Origin: Nannobrachium achirus | Taxonomy: Eukaryota > Chordata > Actinopteri > Myctophiformes > Myctophidae | NCBI GenBank assembly: GCA_963921795.1 | Contig: OY997641.1 | Span: 24,024,033-24,088,032 of the forward strand | DNA length: 64,000 nucleotides | Direction: 5' to 3' | Part shown: one piece after another, positions 60,269 through 64,000 of the stretch | How positions within the stretch are numbered: the first letter of the stretch is position 1 | How the letters are laid out: each line of letters begins with the position of its first letter | Program-made: the position numbers and the translations under genes | Notes under the pieces: model-generated | Told to the model about the DNA's origin: nothing | Seen by the model: the letters and a program-made list of their open reading frames with translations, nothing else | Database searches by the model: none

Positions 60269-60270
<2 letters not shown>
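59130..60270. other. Spacer 3' of cytoglobin
   Basis: Contains one hairpin repeat (59452-59517). A minus-strand frame at 59110-59230 (KVMSHLDHLRSDTNFDLM) resembles transposase-type sequence, but it is short and I do not call it. It should include the cytoglobin 3' UTR. Confidence 0.4.
59452..59517. repeat. Palindromic hairpin repeat
   Basis: Arms gctattccaatttacaagct and tgagcttgtaaatcagctac; loop cgcaatgttttgcatcagaa. Confidence 0.65.
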
Positions 60271-60319
<49 letters not shown>

Positions 60320-60336
60320 TGAGTGTGCGCACGCGT

Positions 60337-60424
<88 letters not shown>
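60271..60424. repeat. (CA)n microsatellite, two tracts
   Basis: 60271-60316 and 60337-60424, split by gcatgagtgtgcgcacgcgt. Confidence 0.95.
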
Positions 60425-60426
<2 letters not shown>

Positions 60427-60693
60427 TGGGCTTACACACTTGAACACGCACACACAGACACGCTCTCACACACAAACCACCCCTCGGGTTAAGCACATGT
60501 CCAACACTGGTGTCTAGACGGGGCACGGGTCGGATCCTGAGCGTAGTAAACAAGGACATACAGGCTGATCATCACCCGTTTCCCTCTGGCAGTACTGGGT
60601 ACATCGGACCCTCCCCATGAAGATAGAAGGACAAAACAGTAGCAGTGTCTTGGTGTGCACAGTTCTCAATGTAGCTCCTTGAGGATTAAGGCT

Positions 60694-61788
<1,095 letters not shown>

Positions 61789-62144
61789 CTAACCTACAGT
61801 CTCTACGCTACACCCTACAGATGCAAGTGCACTTCTTATGCTGATGACATATCATAAGTAAACATAAGCGTTGACATGAGAATGCCGCACTTCTTCCCCT
61901 TTAATCTTTTTCATTACTCATGTGCCTAAAGTTCACTAATATTCTTGGGCTTGCATTTTGAAGCCAGTCACCATTTCCAACAATTTCATTTAATTTCCAA
62001 AGGTTTTTCATGATTTACTTTGCAAAAACATTTAGTAAACATTGCAGATTTACGTCACTGCAATGAATTTTAAAAAGTTCAACATGAGATAAAATCTCCT
62101 CCTACAGCCAGAAATGTGACAAACTAGAGAGGGGTGCTCTTTAT

Positions 62145-62436
62145 AGTGCATGCCTCCGCCGGGCTGGGTGGCCTAACCAGGGCTGTGGGTTGGAGCCGGC
62201 AGGAACCACATAATTGAGTAGGGTAAAAGCGTTTCTACAACATAAGGTACAACTTTTTGCATTTATGGTGCCCTCTTTGGGCATAAGTTAAGTGCATGCC
62301 TCCGCCGGGCTGGGTGGCCTAACCAGGGCTGTGGGTTGGAGCCGGCAGGAACCACGTAATTTAGTAGGGTAAAAGCGTTTCTACAACATAAGGTACAACT
62401 TTTTGCATTTGTGGTGCCCCCTTTGGGCATAAGTTA
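62145..62436. repeat. Two-copy tandem repeat, 146-bp unit
   Basis: Agtgcatgcctccgccgggc through gggcataagtta occurs twice in a row (62145-62290 and 62291-62436) with very few differences. It lies upstream of cytoglobin exon 2, probably in intron 1. Confidence 0.9.
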
Positions 62437-62520
62437 AAGTGCTTCTGGAGAAGCCTCAAATTTGTTTTAGAAAATAGGACCCTCTCACAAATGTTGGAAG
62501 TGAATAAATTACCAATGTGT

Positions 62521-64000
<1,480 letters not shown>

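Overview
The window looks like nuclear DNA of a ray-finned (teleost) fish. Its host genes are short vertebrate exons with GT-AG borders on the minus strand, separated by long introns and spacers full of fish-type L2 and RTE LINEs, tRNA-derived SINEs, hAT and other terminal-inverted-repeat (TIR) DNA elements, foldback elements and long (CA)n tracts. No prokaryotic operon, CRISPR array or bacterial mobile element is present.

Four host loci are readable. (1) 1-1745, plus strand: the 3' part of a spliced non-coding gene with four box C/D snoRNA candidates in two sequence-related pairs. (2) 4113-19295, minus strand: a complete 25-exon fbf1 gene (Fas-binding factor 1, a centriolar distal-appendage protein). 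Splice phases agree across all 25 exons and give 1058 residues. (3) 36861-38895, minus strand: prcd (photoreceptor disc component), a 46-residue protein in two tiny coding exons. (4) 60694-61729, minus strand: the last two coding exons of a cytoglobin gene, most like fish cygb1; exon 1 was not found and is probably to the right of the window. In human, FBF1, CYGB, PRCD and the snoRNA host SNHG16 all lie on 17q25, so the window appears to keep part of an old vertebrate linkage group. The SNHG16 match is a positional inference only.

Repeat landscape: 20.0-23.3 kb is a giant inverted repeat with two arms of about 1.55 kb. 24.0-36.1 kb holds two diverged copies of one segment; the right copy is split by an intact 5.7-kb L2-type LINE (30193-35925) with an 8-bp target-site duplication (TSD). 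37-44 kb holds LINE and SINE scraps and a 'ggtggcgct' repeat family. 45.8-51.5 kb is a degraded four-unit tandem array with foldback elements between units. 52.4-56.8 kb is a nested stack: L2, an RTE inserted in it, a hAT-like element beside it, then a 575-bp palindrome. 57.8-59.1 kb holds another L2 piece and a TIR element.

Two patterns stand out. A short palindromic hairpin family (arms of about 30 bp, related to aaaatagccgatctacaagc) occurs about 15 times across the window. A 489-bp TIR element with a 9-bp TSD sits exactly on the exon 15/intron 15 junction of fbf1, so the present 5' splice site is built from one TSD base and one transposon base.
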